64,000 bases of DNA from Bacillus kwashiorkori (GTDB lineage Bacteria; Bacillota; Bacilli; Bacillales; Caldibacillaceae): the NCBI RefSeq assembly GCF_001375515.1, contig NZ_CTDX01000016.1, positions 62,001-126,000 of the forward strand, in the 5' to 3' direction. Positions 8,178 to 17,445 of this stretch are shown one piece after another. The stretch's first letter is position 1. Each line of letters opens with the position of its first letter. Below the pieces are notes generated by a model. The model saw only the letters and a list, made by a program, of their open reading frames with translations, had not been told where the DNA came from and ran no database searches. The position numbers and the translations under genes were made by a program.

Positions 8178-9881
8178 GTGAAAGCGCTATCGGCTAAATC
8201 AGGGGATTACAATTTACTAAATTATGATGAAACGTATGCAAACTTCCGTTGGGAAGATGCTGAGCAAAATTTTACCTGGTACAAAACAGGGAAAGTTAAT
8301 ATGGCTTATGAGGCGATTGATCGTCATGCAGACAGTTTTCGTAAAAATAAAGTCGCTCTTTTCTATCGTGATCTAAATAGAAATGAAAAATATACGTTTA
8401 AAGAAATGAAAGAATGGTCCAATAAAGCAGGAAACGTATTCAAAGATTATGGGGTTACGAAGGGAGAGCGTATTTTTATTTTTATGCCACGGTCTCCTGA
8501 ACTTTATTTTTCTTTATTAGGTGCTATTAAGCTCGGAGCAATTGTTGGACCACTATTTGAGGCTTTTATGGAAGGCGCTGTCCGCGACCGATTGGAGGAT
8601 AGTGGAGCGAAATTTTTAGTCACCACTCCTGAATTATTGCCGCGAGTTCCAGATTTACCACAAATAGAAAAAATTTTCTTAGTCGGTGATAACGTTGAAG
8701 AAACAGATAAATTTATTGATTTAAAGCGTAGCATGTCTAAAGCGAGTAACCGTATGGATGTTGTTTGGGTCGATCGTGAAGACGGGTTAATTCTTCATTA
8801 CACATCTGGTTCCACAGGTAGACCAAAGGGAGTTTTACATGTACATAATGCAATGATTCAACATTATGTAACAGCAAAATGGGTTCTTGACTTGCGGGAA
8901 GAAGACATTTATTGGTGTACTGCTGATCCAGGTTGGGTTACAGGCACATCTTATGGCATTTTTGGCCCATGGTTAACAGGTTCAACGAATGTAATTGTCG
9001 GGGGGAGGTTTAGTCCAGAAGCATGGTACCAAACGATTGAAGACTATGGTGTAACCGTTTGGTATAGTGCCCCTACGGCTTTTCGGATGTTGATGGGTGC
9101 TGGTAATGATATTGTAAATGAATATGATCTCACTTCTTTACGTCATATTTTAAGTGTTGGGGAACCGCTAAATCCGGAAGTAATTCGTTGGGGTGCAAAA
9201 GTGTTCGGCTTAAGAATTCATGATAATTGGTGGATGACCGAGACAGGAGCACAATTAATTAGTAATTATCCATGTATGGATATTCGACCAGGTTCGATGG
9301 GGAAACCAATCCCAGGTATAGAAGCAGCTATCGTTGACAATCAAGGAAATGTATTACCCCCATATCAAATGGGGAATTTAGCCATTAAAAAAGGCTGGCC
9401 ATCCATGATGCGTCAAATCTGGAATAACCCCGAAAAATATGAATCCTATTTTTTCCAAAATGGATGGTATATTTCAGGTGATTCCGCTTATATGGATGAA
9501 GACGGTTATTTTTGGTTTCAAGGAAGAATTGATGATGTAATTATGACTTCTGGGGAGAGGGTTGGACCTTTTGAAGTGGAAAGTAAATTAGTGGAACATC
9601 CGGCAGTTAGTGAAGCAGGGGTAATAGGAAAACCAGATCCAGTCCGTGGAGAAATAATTAAAGCCTTTATTGCTTTACGGGAGGGATATTCACCTTCCGA
9701 AGATCTTAAAGCGGAGATCCAATCATTTGTTAAAAAAGGCTTAGCGGCTCATGCAGCTCCGAGGGAAATCGAATTTCGTGATAAGCTTCCAAAAACGAGA
9801 AGCGGAAAGATTATGCGCCGTGTTCTCAAATCATGGGAACTAAATTTACCGACTGGTGACCTTTCAACTATGGAAGACTAG
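8178..9881 (+). CDS. acsA: acetyl-CoA synthetase
   Basis: Forms acetyl-CoA from acetate, ATP and CoA through an acetyl-adenylate. The 567 residues contain the adenylate-forming signature (LHYTSGSTGRPKGVLH), the WWMTETG core motif and the C-terminal PKTRSGKIMRR motif, in which Lys544 is the catalytic lysine acetylated by AcuA. GTG 8178 follows GGGGG; an overlapping ATG at 8176 reads directly into a stop, so GTG is the start. It is divergent from acuABC and followed by a bidirectional hairpin. The length is close to B. subtilis AcsA (572). Confidence 0.97.
   Translation: MKALSAKSGDYNLLNYDETYANFRWEDAEQNFTWYKTGKVNMAYEAIDRHADSFRKNKVALFYRDLNRNEKYTFKEMKEWSNKAGNVFKDYGVTKGERIFIFMPRSPELYFSLLGAIKLGAIVGPLFEAFMEGAVRDRLEDSGAKFLVTTPELLPRVPDLPQIEKIFLVGDNVEETDKFIDLKRSMSKASNRMDVVWVDREDGLILHYTSGSTGRPKGVLHVHNAMIQHYVTAKWVLDLREEDIYWCTADPGWVTGTSYGIFGPWLTGSTNVIVGGRFSPEAWYQTIEDYGVTVWYSAPTAFRMLMGAGNDIVNEYDLTSLRHILSVGEPLNPEVIRWGAKVFGLRIHDNWWMTETGAQLISNYPCMDIRPGSMGKPIPGIEAAIVDNQGNVLPPYQMGNLAIKKGWPSMMRQIWNNPEKYESYFFQNGWYISGDSAYMDEDGYFWFQGRIDDVIMTSGERVGPFEVESKLVEHPAVSEAGVIGKPDPVRGEIIKAFIALREGYSPSEDLKAEIQSFVKKGLAAHAAPREIEFRDKLPKTRSGKIMRRVLKSWELNLPTGDLSTMED
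8179..8192 (+). promoter_or_regulatory. cre-like site overlapping the acsA start codon
   Basis: TGAAAGCGCTATCG matches the CcpA operator consensus TGWAANCGNTNWCA at 13 of 14 positions and begins at the second base of the GTG start. acsA is a known CcpA target in B. subtilis. A roadblock or repression role is inferred. Confidence 0.6.
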
Positions 9882-9909
9882 ACTAGTCAAAGTGGAAGAC
9901 TAAAAATAA

Positions 9910-9945
9910 GCAGGCAAGTGGAGAAAGCCACTTGCCTGTTCGTAT
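9910..9945. terminator. terminator between acsA and the penicillin-binding protein gene
   Basis: An 11-bp perfect stem (CAGGCAAGTGG 9911-9921 / CCACTTGCCTG 9928-9938) lies between convergent genes; the T tract on the plus strand is weak (TTCGTATT). Confidence 0.7.
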
Positions 9946-9964
9946 TATCCCACATTAATCATAA

Positions 9965-12769
9965 CTATTCTTCACTGTCCCTCGGTCTTGGAAGCTCAAT
10001 TATGATTTCATCTTCATCTCCATCTTGCGGAATTTCGATTATTAATCCTCTTTTCACTATATTTGATAAGTCTGACTCGTTACCAGCAATATCAACGGCA
10101 GTAATTGCATATTGCCCCATTGACGGTATTCGATAAGAAAGCTTCGTTCCAGAGGAGATGCTAGCAACTTTTTCTCTATTTCCGTTAACAATCTTATATA
10201 CCCGATAACCAATAATATCGTTTTCTTTATGTTCATTCCACTGAATAGTGTTTCCAGACAATTTAATTTGAACAGGTGCAGGAACTTTTCCATTCTCATC
10301 AATTTTTGCATCTGGTACTAATACGTTTGCCCACTGACTAGTATTTGGTATCAATTGGTCAATATCTTTTAATGTTGCTGGTGCAATTTGTTTTATAAAG
10401 TCCAGATTAAGCATGATACCTTCGTACGCAAACTCATCAGGAGTGGAAGCCATTGCTAAATATTTTTTGTTTTTAATTATTACATATTTACCATTAATGA
10501 TGCTGTTATCCTCTTCGGTCGGTACATATTTATCGATAAAATAGTCGGACATTGCAAATCCAGCTTTTTTACATGCTTCCGATGGCAATAACCCGGAGAC
10601 ACCACAATATTCACGCTTGACAATTCCACCTGGCATTTTAAACGTATCTTTTGCACCTACGATTTCAGGAACAATTTTATTCGTTGCATTCATTAGTTCA
10701 GCCCAAAGTTGCAAATGTTTTAATGTATAAGAATTAGGAATTCTTGCTGGAGTATCATAACCCATCCAAATTCCAAGGGTAACATTTGGATTTAAACCAA
10801 CGAACCATATATCTCTAGCATCATTAGATGTTCCGGTCTTGCCCGCAAAATCTGCTGAGAAATTTAAGTAATTGGCTAAAGAACGAGCAGTTCCTTTTTT
10901 CACTACATCACGCATCATATCTACAGTTAAATAAGATGCTTGCGGGGAAAAAACTTCCACCGGTTCTGCCTTATGTTCAAAGATTACATTTCCATTTTGA
11001 TCGACAATTTTTTCAACTAAATTAGAGTCAACAAAGTTACCATAATTTCCAAATGTAGCAAAAGCATTTGTATTTTCCTCGACACTAATATCGGGTGCTC
11101 CTAATGCAGTGGAAGGAGCGGTATAATGATCTCGCCTTAAAGAAGTGATGCCCATTTTCTCCAAATAATTTTTCACAGGGTCTCGTGGTAAAATTTGGTT
11201 AAAAAAGCTAACCGCCGATACGTTATAGGAATGGGTTAAAGCTGTTCTTGCCGAAGTTAAACCATAATAACGTTCACTAAAGTTTTGTGGCCACGCCCTG
11301 CCGTTAATTCTAATACCTAAGTCGACATCTGCAACAACGGTTCCTGGTGATATTAAGCCCATATCAATTCCTGGACCATATACAACGAGTGGTTTTGCTG
11401 TAGAGCCAATCGGTCTAAGTGCTTGACTATGATCGGTTTGCTCCCGGCTAAAATCTCTTCCGCCAGAAAAACTAAGAATATTCCCTGTTTTATTTTCGAT
11501 AAGCATAACACCGACTTCAATCGGTTCAGTTGCCATATATTCTTCTTTTGTTTCGGGGTCTTCTTTCTTTACTTTACGGGAAGGTGCATACGCTTTAAAG
11601 TTTTTAATAACTTTTTGGTATTCTTCATACAGTTTTTTATTAACAGTCGTATATATTTTGTAACCGTTTCGGCGCAAATCTCTTCCTGCAAGTGTTTTAT
11701 ATTTATCACTAAGAATTTTACTGTTTTGCAAATCTTCTTTCGAATATCCATCTTTTTCAGCTAAAACGTAGCTTAAAATTTCTTTCGCCCGGTCTTCTAC
11801 TCGAAAAGTTAAATAAGGGTATTTATCTAACGGATTTGCTCTAGATGGAATAAAGTCTTTTACAATATCATATTCTAGTGCATCTTCATATTCCTTTTTG
11901 GAAATGGCACCTGCTTCATACATTCTTTGTAAAACAACTTTTTGCCGACTAAGGCCTGGTTGCAAATATTGTTCCTCTTTTATTTTCCCTTCCCGAGTAA
12001 AAGGAGTGTATCGAAAAGGACTTTGAGGAAGCCCAGCAATAAAAGCAGCCTGGGGAATATTTAAATCTTTTGCTTCAACTCCAAATATTCCTTTCGCAGC
12101 CGCTTGGACACCGGCAATATTACGACCAGATGAGTTTCTGCCGAATGTGGAAACATTTAAATATGCTTCCAAGATTTCCTCTTTGTCAAAAAATTTCTCT
12201 AATCTCAAGGCAAGTAAAATTTCCTTCGCCTTTCTTTCAAATGAAACTTCATTAGTTAAAATTTGGTTTTTAATTAGCTGCTGCGTGAGCGTACTACCAC
12301 CAGACTGTGTAGAAGAGTTTGTTACTTCTTGAAAAAGGGCCCGAAAAACAGCTTTAGGGACTATCCCTTCATGATCGAGGAAATTTTCATCTTCGGTAGC
12401 TATCACTGCATCCTTTAAATATTCTGAAACTTGATCAATACTTACTTCTTCTCGTTCTAAGTCTGTTCGTAGTTTTCCTAAATACGTGTTATTAGCAAAA
12501 TAAACTTCGGACGTTTCTTCGTAGTTATAAATATCTCTTTTCATGCTTTCATAGGAACGTGGTTTTTCATCTTTTACTAAAGATGCGAAATAACCTACAC
12601 CGACACCCATCCCGAGTACTACAATTAAAAGGCCAATAATCAGAAAAACTAATATAAGATTCCATATAACAGAGTAGGTTATGCGAAAGGTCATTGCTGT
12701 AGTCGGATGAACTAATACCGTTTTGAGCGACCTAAAGGTTTCTATTACTTTTTCATAAAAAGCTCTCAT
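9965..12769 (-). CDS. class A penicillin-binding protein (transglycosylase/transpeptidase) with C-terminal FN3
   Basis: Bifunctional peptidoglycan synthase anchored by one membrane helix (about residues 36-62). The glycosyltransferase (GT51) domain follows with catalytic Glu126 in TEDENFLDHEG and the GGSTLTQQLIKN motif. The transpeptidase domain has the active-site Ser456 (STAK), SYN at 514-516 and KTGT at 644-647. A fibronectin type III-like module occupies roughly residues 835-910 and a charged acidic tail ends the protein. At 934 residues it is longer than B. subtilis PbpF/PbpG, so I give no symbol. Other Bacillus species carry a PBP1A-like gene between acsA and tyrS. ATG 12769 has GGAGGGATAG upstream. 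Confidence 0.93.
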   Translation of the reverse strand: MRAFYEKVIETFRSLKTVLVHPTTAMTFRITYSVIWNLILVFLIIGLLIVVLGMGVGVGYFASLVKDEKPRSYESMKRDIYNYEETSEVYFANNTYLGKLRTDLEREEVSIDQVSEYLKDAVIATEDENFLDHEGIVPKAVFRALFQEVTNSSTQSGGSTLTQQLIKNQILTNEVSFERKAKEILLALRLEKFFDKEEILEAYLNVSTFGRNSSGRNIAGVQAAAKGIFGVEAKDLNIPQAAFIAGLPQSPFRYTPFTREGKIKEEQYLQPGLSRQKVVLQRMYEAGAISKKEYEDALEYDIVKDFIPSRANPLDKYPYLTFRVEDRAKEILSYVLAEKDGYSKEDLQNSKILSDKYKTLAGRDLRRNGYKIYTTVNKKLYEEYQKVIKNFKAYAPSRKVKKEDPETKEEYMATEPIEVGVMLIENKTGNILSFSGGRDFSREQTDHSQALRPIGSTAKPLVVYGPGIDMGLISPGTVVADVDLGIRINGRAWPQNFSERYYGLTSARTALTHSYNVSAVSFFNQILPRDPVKNYLEKMGITSLRRDHYTAPSTALGAPDISVEENTNAFATFGNYGNFVDSNLVEKIVDQNGNVIFEHKAEPVEVFSPQASYLTVDMMRDVVKKGTARSLANYLNFSADFAGKTGTSNDARDIWFVGLNPNVTLGIWMGYDTPARIPNSYTLKHLQLWAELMNATNKIVPEIVGAKDTFKMPGGIVKREYCGVSGLLPSEACKKAGFAMSDYFIDKYVPTEEDNSIINGKYVIIKNKKYLAMASTPDEFAYEGIMLNLDFIKQIAPATLKDIDQLIPNTSQWANVLVPDAKIDENGKVPAPVQIKLSGNTIQWNEHKENDIIGYRVYKIVNGNREKVASISSGTKLSYRIPSMGQYAITAVDIAGNESDLSNIVKRGLIIEIPQDGDEDEIIIELPRPRDSEE

Positions 12770-12829
12770 CTCTATCCCTCCAAAGACAAATTATAACATA
12801 GATTGATTTGTGTAACTGTATTTTTTACA

Positions 12830-12858
12830 TTGACAGTTAAAATTTCTTATGGTATAAA
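12830..12858 (+). promoter_or_regulatory. sigma-A promoter of the tyrS leader
   Basis: TTGACA (12830-12835), a 17-base spacer and TATAAA (12853-12858) form a near-consensus promoter just upstream of the T-box leader and divergent from the penicillin-binding protein gene. Confidence 0.85.
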
Positions 12859-12879
12859 AGTTATTAATATTACAACTGG

Positions 12880-13130
12880 ATAATGTTAAAGCGATGAGAG
12901 GAATAAGTAGCGTTACTTTCCCTGTTGAAGAGAGCTGGTGGTAGGTGCAAACCAGTACAAAAAGTTAATGCGAATTACATCCTTGAGCATTCATTGTGAA
13001 GAGAAAACAAGTAGCAATGAACGGATAATATACCGTTATACAAATGAGCGGAGGAAAGTTACTTTTCCTCAAGTTGGGTGGTACCGCGATATAATCGTCC
13101 CTTCGAAAAGTATTCGAAGGGATTTTTTGT
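12880..13130 (+). promoter_or_regulatory. T-box riboswitch leader (tyrosine) controlling tyrS
   Basis: The leader has the T-box core GGGTGGTACCGCG (13076-13088), which pairs with the tRNA acceptor end, followed by a terminator stem TCCCTTCGAA (13098-13107) / TTCGAAGGGA (13113-13122) and T6. In the first stem region the sequence GCGAATTACATCC contains TAC (12976-12978), a tyrosine codon in the expected specifier position. Uncharged tRNA-Tyr should favour the antiterminator and allow tyrS transcription. The specifier assignment is by reading, not by folding. Confidence 0.92.
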
Positions 13131-13257
13131 GTGTTTAAAGGGAGTTGAAATTTCTCTAAGAAAATAAGCAATATATCTGGTAATATTCCTGAACACGTTA
13201 AGTCTTTAACATCAGCTTTAGCAAAATTAGTGAAAAACATGCAAAGGAGCAGATAAA

Positions 13258-14514
13258 ATGAATTTACTGGAAGATTTACAGTTCCGTGGTTTAATTAATC
13301 AAATAACCGATGAAGAAGGTTTAACAGAGCTATTAACGACCCAAAAGATAAAATTATATTGTGGATTTGATCCAACAGCAGATAGTTTGCACATTGGCCA
13401 TTTACTGCCCATATTAATGTTGCGTCGGTTCCAACAAGCTGGACACCATCCTATTGCTCTTGTCGGTGGGGCAACAGGACTTATTGGTGATCCGAGTGGA
13501 AAAAAAGCCGAACGAACATTGAATTCTGCGGATGTCGTTTCTGAATGGAGTAACCGTATAAAAGAACAACTTTCTCGTTTCCTGGAATTTGATAATGTAG
13601 AAAATCCAGCAAAAATGGCGAACAATTTTGATTGGATTGGGAAAATGGATTTAATTACTTTTTTAAGAGATGTAGGGAAAAACTTTGGATTAAATTATAT
13701 GTTAGCAAAAGAAACGGTACAGTCCCGAATTGATTCTGGTATTTCCTTCACAGAATTTAGTTATATGATCATGCAATCTTTAGATTTCCTCATGCTTTAT
13801 AAAAATGAAAATTGTCGGTTACAAATCGGTGGCAGTGACCAGTGGGGGAATATTACTGCGGGACTAGAATTAATTCGTAAATCGGTAGATGATGCAAAAG
13901 CATTCGGATTAACGATTCCTTTAGTAACGAAGGCAGATGGAACAAAATTCGGCAAAACAGAAGGTGGGGCAATTTGGCTAGACCCAGAAAAAACTACACC
14001 TTATGAGTTTTATCAATTTTGGATTAATACTGATGACCGTGATGTAACGAAATATTTAAAATACTTTACATTCTTGTCTCATGAGGAAATCATCCGTTTA
14101 GAGGAAGAGACAAAGTTAGCACCGGAAAAAAGGGTAGCCCAAAAGACACTAGCAGAAGAAATGACCCGTTTAGTACATGGAGCAGAAGCACTTCAACAAG
14201 CGAAAAAAATTACGGAAGCATTGTTTAGTGGAAATTTAAAAGAATTATCCGCAACAGAAATACTGCAAGGATTTAAAGATGTTCCTTCACATAAAGTGGA
14301 GACTGATTCCATTGGGTTAGTAGATCTATTAGTAGATGCAAAAATTTCCCCTTCGAAACGTCAAGCACGGGAAGATATTCAAAATGGTGCAATATATATA
14401 AATGGGGACCGGATTACAGATTTAAGTTACATTATTACTAGTGAAAGTAAAATTGAAGGCCAATTTACGATCATTAGAAGAGGGAAGAAGAAATACTATT
14501 TAATCACATATTAA
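13258..14514 (+). CDS. tyrS: tyrosyl-tRNA synthetase
   Basis: Class I aminoacyl-tRNA synthetase charging tRNA-Tyr. The HIGH motif is at residues 45-48 (DSLHIGHLLP), the KMSKS-like loop is KFGKT at 230-234, and a C-terminal S4 RNA-binding domain (SKRQAREDIQNGAIYINGDRI) ends the 418-residue protein, matching the bacterial TyrS family. ATG 13258 follows AAAGGAG. Expression is governed by the T-box leader upstream. This gene marks the left border of the accessory segment. Confidence 0.98.
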   Translation: MNLLEDLQFRGLINQITDEEGLTELLTTQKIKLYCGFDPTADSLHIGHLLPILMLRRFQQAGHHPIALVGGATGLIGDPSGKKAERTLNSADVVSEWSNRIKEQLSRFLEFDNVENPAKMANNFDWIGKMDLITFLRDVGKNFGLNYMLAKETVQSRIDSGISFTEFSYMIMQSLDFLMLYKNENCRLQIGGSDQWGNITAGLELIRKSVDDAKAFGLTIPLVTKADGTKFGKTEGGAIWLDPEKTTPYEFYQFWINTDDRDVTKYLKYFTFLSHEEIIRLEEETKLAPEKRVAQKTLAEEMTRLVHGAEALQQAKKITEALFSGNLKELSATEILQGFKDVPSHKVETDSIGLVDLLVDAKISPSKRQAREDIQNGAIYINGDRITDLSYIITSESKIEGQFTIIRRGKKKYYLITY

Positions 14515-14521
14515 TCAGTTT

Positions 14522-14559
14522 GAAAATGGTGAGCCACTACATACAGGCTCACCATTTTT
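14522..14559. terminator. bidirectional terminator after tyrS
   Basis: AAAATGGTGAGCC pairs with GGCTCACCATTTTT across an 11-base loop, with A and T tracts on both sides, between convergent tyrS and the glycosyltransferase gene. Confidence 0.9.
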
Positions 14560-14560
14560 G

Positions 14561-16108
14561 TTACGATTGTCTAATTTTTAATGCAACATTAGAAAAGGCT
14601 GTATGGTAAAAGGAGAATATTCGATTTTCATAACGGTGTTTTAGCTCATTTTTAATTAACTGACGAATGTTCATCTTCTCATAGTCGTTATAACGGACAA
14701 AAATTGAATAATTAGCAGGGGGGAAACTTTTTATTTCATCTAATGGTATTTCGATAACTCCAGCTCCATTTTCGCTAATTTGAACAGGTAAAGTATATTC
14801 ATTGTGAGCATCCTTACTATCGCGGATTAAAACATCGGTTATCGAATGTAAATGATCCCCATATACTTGGAAATGTAAAATATATCGATTATGTTCACAA
14901 AGATGTTGCTTAAATGTGAAATAAAGTGGTATTGGAATGTATCGATATTTTTCTTCCAAAAAAGGAATGACAACAAAAGGCTTTTGTTTTTTAATAATTA
15001 TTTCCTTTACTTTAGTATTTCTTTCCCACTCTAGAAGGCGAGTAACATCCCGGTAACGTTTTTCTAATATTAGTTCGTAAATAACTTTATGAATCGGCTG
15101 CAAAAAATTATCAGTGAAATCATATTTTAACTGTTTTGCTGTTTTCACAATCCGTTTAAATTTATAATAGTAGAACAGTTTTAATTTTGTACTTTGAAAA
15201 TGGGGTGTTGTAAAAAATCTTCTTATTAAATCGTATTCATAAATTCGATTAACAATCATTTTTTCGATTTGACTATCCAATTTTCGATTTAAAATGTAAT
15301 GGATGACTTGCAAATTATAATTTGTTTTCTGTAATATGTTCGTCTGATTGGTCAAACGTGTTTTTATAGTTTCTTCCAGCCGGTTGACATAATAAATTGG
15401 TTTTGTTGTTGTAGAGATCTTCTGACAGCTTGTTAATACATCGATAAAAAATTGCTTATCTTCAGCGAATTTCATTTCAGGAAATTGAATTCTCTTCCTC
15501 TTAATAAAGCTCGTCCTCATCATTCTAGCAGTTGGACCTAAATGGTGAAAAATATGTGGTATAGAAAATGGTGAGACACTTCTCCTTTCCTTACATGACT
15601 GATGTTCCCCAACGACTTTAGACCTTCCTTTTTCTATTTGTATTGTTTTTCCTACTACATATGGATCACCAGTTTCCTCTAAAATCTCATATAAGATTTT
15701 TAACCCATCATAGTGTAACCAATCATCCGCATCTAAAAAAGTAATGTATGGAGAGGTCGCTAACTCAATACCTATATTTCTCGGATATCCAGGTGAACCA
15801 GAATTACAGTCGAGTAAAACGACTCTAATATTGTCGTAACACTCAACATAATTTAATAAAATTTCACGAGAATGATCAGTGGAGCAATCGTCTATTAATA
15901 TATACTCAATATTTTCAAAGCCAATGGATTGGTTCATTACTGATTCTATGGATTGACTAATGAATTTTTCTGCATTATATACAGGTGTGATAACTGTAAC
16001 GAGATAATTTCTCTTTTGCCGCTGCTTGCTTATGACAGTATAAGCCCCTCTTTTATAATATGGGAAAAGTTTTTGGAAGTGATTTTGCCAATTTTTAATT
16101 TGTAACAT
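14561..16108 (-). CDS. family 2 glycosyltransferase with long C-terminal extension
   Basis: The GT-A fold domain (about residues 38-230) has the nucleotide-sugar and metal motifs of family 2 enzymes: VITPVYNAEKF, ILIDDCSTDHS and the DXD-like LDADDW. The remaining 280 residues, rich in aromatic and basic residues, recall the C-terminal region of wall-teichoic-acid glycosyltransferases such as TarS, but I cannot assign a substrate. No membrane segment is evident. ATG 16108 is preceded by AAAGGAAG twelve bases away. It is not part of the B. subtilis core order and stands alone between terminators, so it may be an accessory cell-surface gene. Confidence 0.8.
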   Translation of the reverse strand: MLQIKNWQNHFQKLFPYYKRGAYTVISKQRQKRNYLVTVITPVYNAEKFISQSIESVMNQSIGFENIEYILIDDCSTDHSREILLNYVECYDNIRVVLLDCNSGSPGYPRNIGIELATSPYITFLDADDWLHYDGLKILYEILEETGDPYVVGKTIQIEKGRSKVVGEHQSCKERRSVSPFSIPHIFHHLGPTARMMRTSFIKRKRIQFPEMKFAEDKQFFIDVLTSCQKISTTTKPIYYVNRLEETIKTRLTNQTNILQKTNYNLQVIHYILNRKLDSQIEKMIVNRIYEYDLIRRFFTTPHFQSTKLKLFYYYKFKRIVKTAKQLKYDFTDNFLQPIHKVIYELILEKRYRDVTRLLEWERNTKVKEIIIKKQKPFVVIPFLEEKYRYIPIPLYFTFKQHLCEHNRYILHFQVYGDHLHSITDVLIRDSKDAHNEYTLPVQISENGAGVIEIPLDEIKSFPPANYSIFVRYNDYEKMNIRQLIKNELKHRYENRIFSFYHTAFSNVALKIRQS

Positions 16109-16302
16109 AATGCTTCACGTCTTCCTTTAATGATTTGAATAGAAAAGCCCATTATTTTTCTAACCAAAATTTGATATTTTATTCAAAACTCTGACGTAAA
16201 TAATTGGTAATAGAGAATGAAAAAAGGTAATATCCTGCTATAATGAAAATTAATGGGGAAATGTTTAACTAATATGCTGAAAAAGGAGGGATTATTTAAC
16301 TG

Positions 16303-16857
16303 ATGATAAAGCAGAAGTTTGTCGTCGGCCTTTGTTCGTCCTATTCATTATTTATGGTAGTTATAATGATTTATTATTATTTACAAGCTGACTCTTTTAA
16401 AGCACTAGTTGCTGTTGCAGGGATAGTTTGTGGACTAATTCCACTATTATTAAGGATACGATTCAATAAGCCGCTAATAATTTCGTACCTTTTATTTTTA
16501 TTTGCCTCCCAATATTTAGGTTCCATTCGTGGGTGGTACAGTTTAGGGTACTGGGATACAATATTGCATTTTTTAAGTGGAGTGTTGCTTGCATTCGTAG
16601 GAATTGCTCTATATGAACATTTCATAAGCCAAGCGGTTGCCGTACTCATCTCTCCACTTTTCTCCTTTCTATTTATATTTGCATTTGCCACTTTAGGCGG
16701 AGTGATATGGGAAATATATGAATTTAGTGCCGATGAACTTTTTCATCTTACCCTACAAGGTGGTGGAAACCGCGATACGATGATTGATTTAATCGCCGAT
16801 GCAGCTGGTGGTTTCTTCATTGGTTTGGTGTATTCGATTGTGCGAAGAAGCAGATAG
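16303..16857 (+). CDS. YjdF-like (DUF2238) polytopic membrane protein
   Basis: A 184-residue hydrophobic protein with about six membrane segments. The spaced motifs YWDTILHFLSGVLLAFVG, WEIYEF and DTMIDLIADAAGG resemble the conserved acidic/histidine pattern of the DUF2238/YjdF family. The function of that family is unknown. ATG 16303 has AAGGAGG 14 bases upstream, slightly far, so an unusual start spacing is possible. It stands alone, divergent from the glycosyltransferase, and is followed by the GC-rich repeat region. Confidence 0.7.
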   Translation: MIKQKFVVGLCSSYSLFMVVIMIYYYLQADSFKALVAVAGIVCGLIPLLLRIRFNKPLIISYLLFLFASQYLGSIRGWYSLGYWDTILHFLSGVLLAFVGIALYEHFISQAVAVLISPLFSFLFIFAFATLGGVIWEIYEFSADELFHLTLQGGGNRDTMIDLIADAAGGFFIGLVYSIVRRSR

Positions 16858-17167
16858 ACTTAGTTTGATGCTTTTCTTTGTTAAAATGAGTGAGTTTGTG
16901 AAACTTTTCCTTTGCAAGTCCGTATTAAAAACAAGGATTATTTTTTCATTACTAGCTTTTAGTCGTTGTAATATTGACAATATGATTAAATTCTCCTAAA
17001 CAATCTTGTAACAATGATTTTTAAGTTGTAAAATTATTGTATAGTTATTTTTTACTAAAATTTCTTTTTTTATAGGCTACCCTGAAAATATAGCTATGTT
17101 CATGTACTATGGTGAAAAATCGGTTTTATGGGTTATGTTATTGTTTATTGTTGATTTTTAGTCAGTT

Positions 17168-17355
17168 GTTGATTGTAGTGTAGGGCGGCGGCGAGTCCTC
17201 GAAAAAAGCATTTGCTTTTTCCTTCGTGCGATGCATCGCTTCCGAAGCGTTTCTTGTCCACGGGAACAGCACGAGCCGAAGACCCTACAGACGCGTAGCG
17301 TTGAAGCGGCTGAGGCCGTGCCCGCGGAAAGCGTCCGCCTGAAACGGAAATCAAC
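17168..17355. repeat. GC-rich palindromic intergenic repeat
   Basis: A GC-rich island in otherwise AT-rich intergenic DNA, bounded by GTTGATT (17168-17174) and its inverted copy AATCAAC (17349-17355). Internal palindromes include AAAAAGCA/TGCTTTTT (17203-17220), GCGATGCATCGC (17228-17239) and CGCTTCCGAAGCG. The minus-strand reading (TTGATTTCCGTTTCAGGCGG, CTTTCCGCGGGCACGGCC, GGTCTTCGGCTCGTGCTG) is familiar to me from noncoding repeats scattered in Bacillus and Geobacillus genomes, where short open frames in it are often annotated as proteins. The rest of the 16858-17445 gap is AT-rich and shows no gene. Confidence 0.75.
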
Positions 17356-17445
17356 ACCAATCTGTAACACAGCCTTTGTATAACTAAAGCTTCTAAAGTT
17401 TCTATATTTGTGATTGATTATACATTTCTAATAGGAGGGGTGAGA

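Noticed and set aside
12938..13240. Short frames on both strands over the tyrS leader
   Set aside because: They lie within the T-box RNA and lack ribosome sites.
17145..17370. Overlapping arginine/serine-rich minus-strand frames in the GC-rich block
   Set aside because: They arise from the palindromic repeat, have no ribosome site and match a type of repeat commonly mis-annotated as protein.
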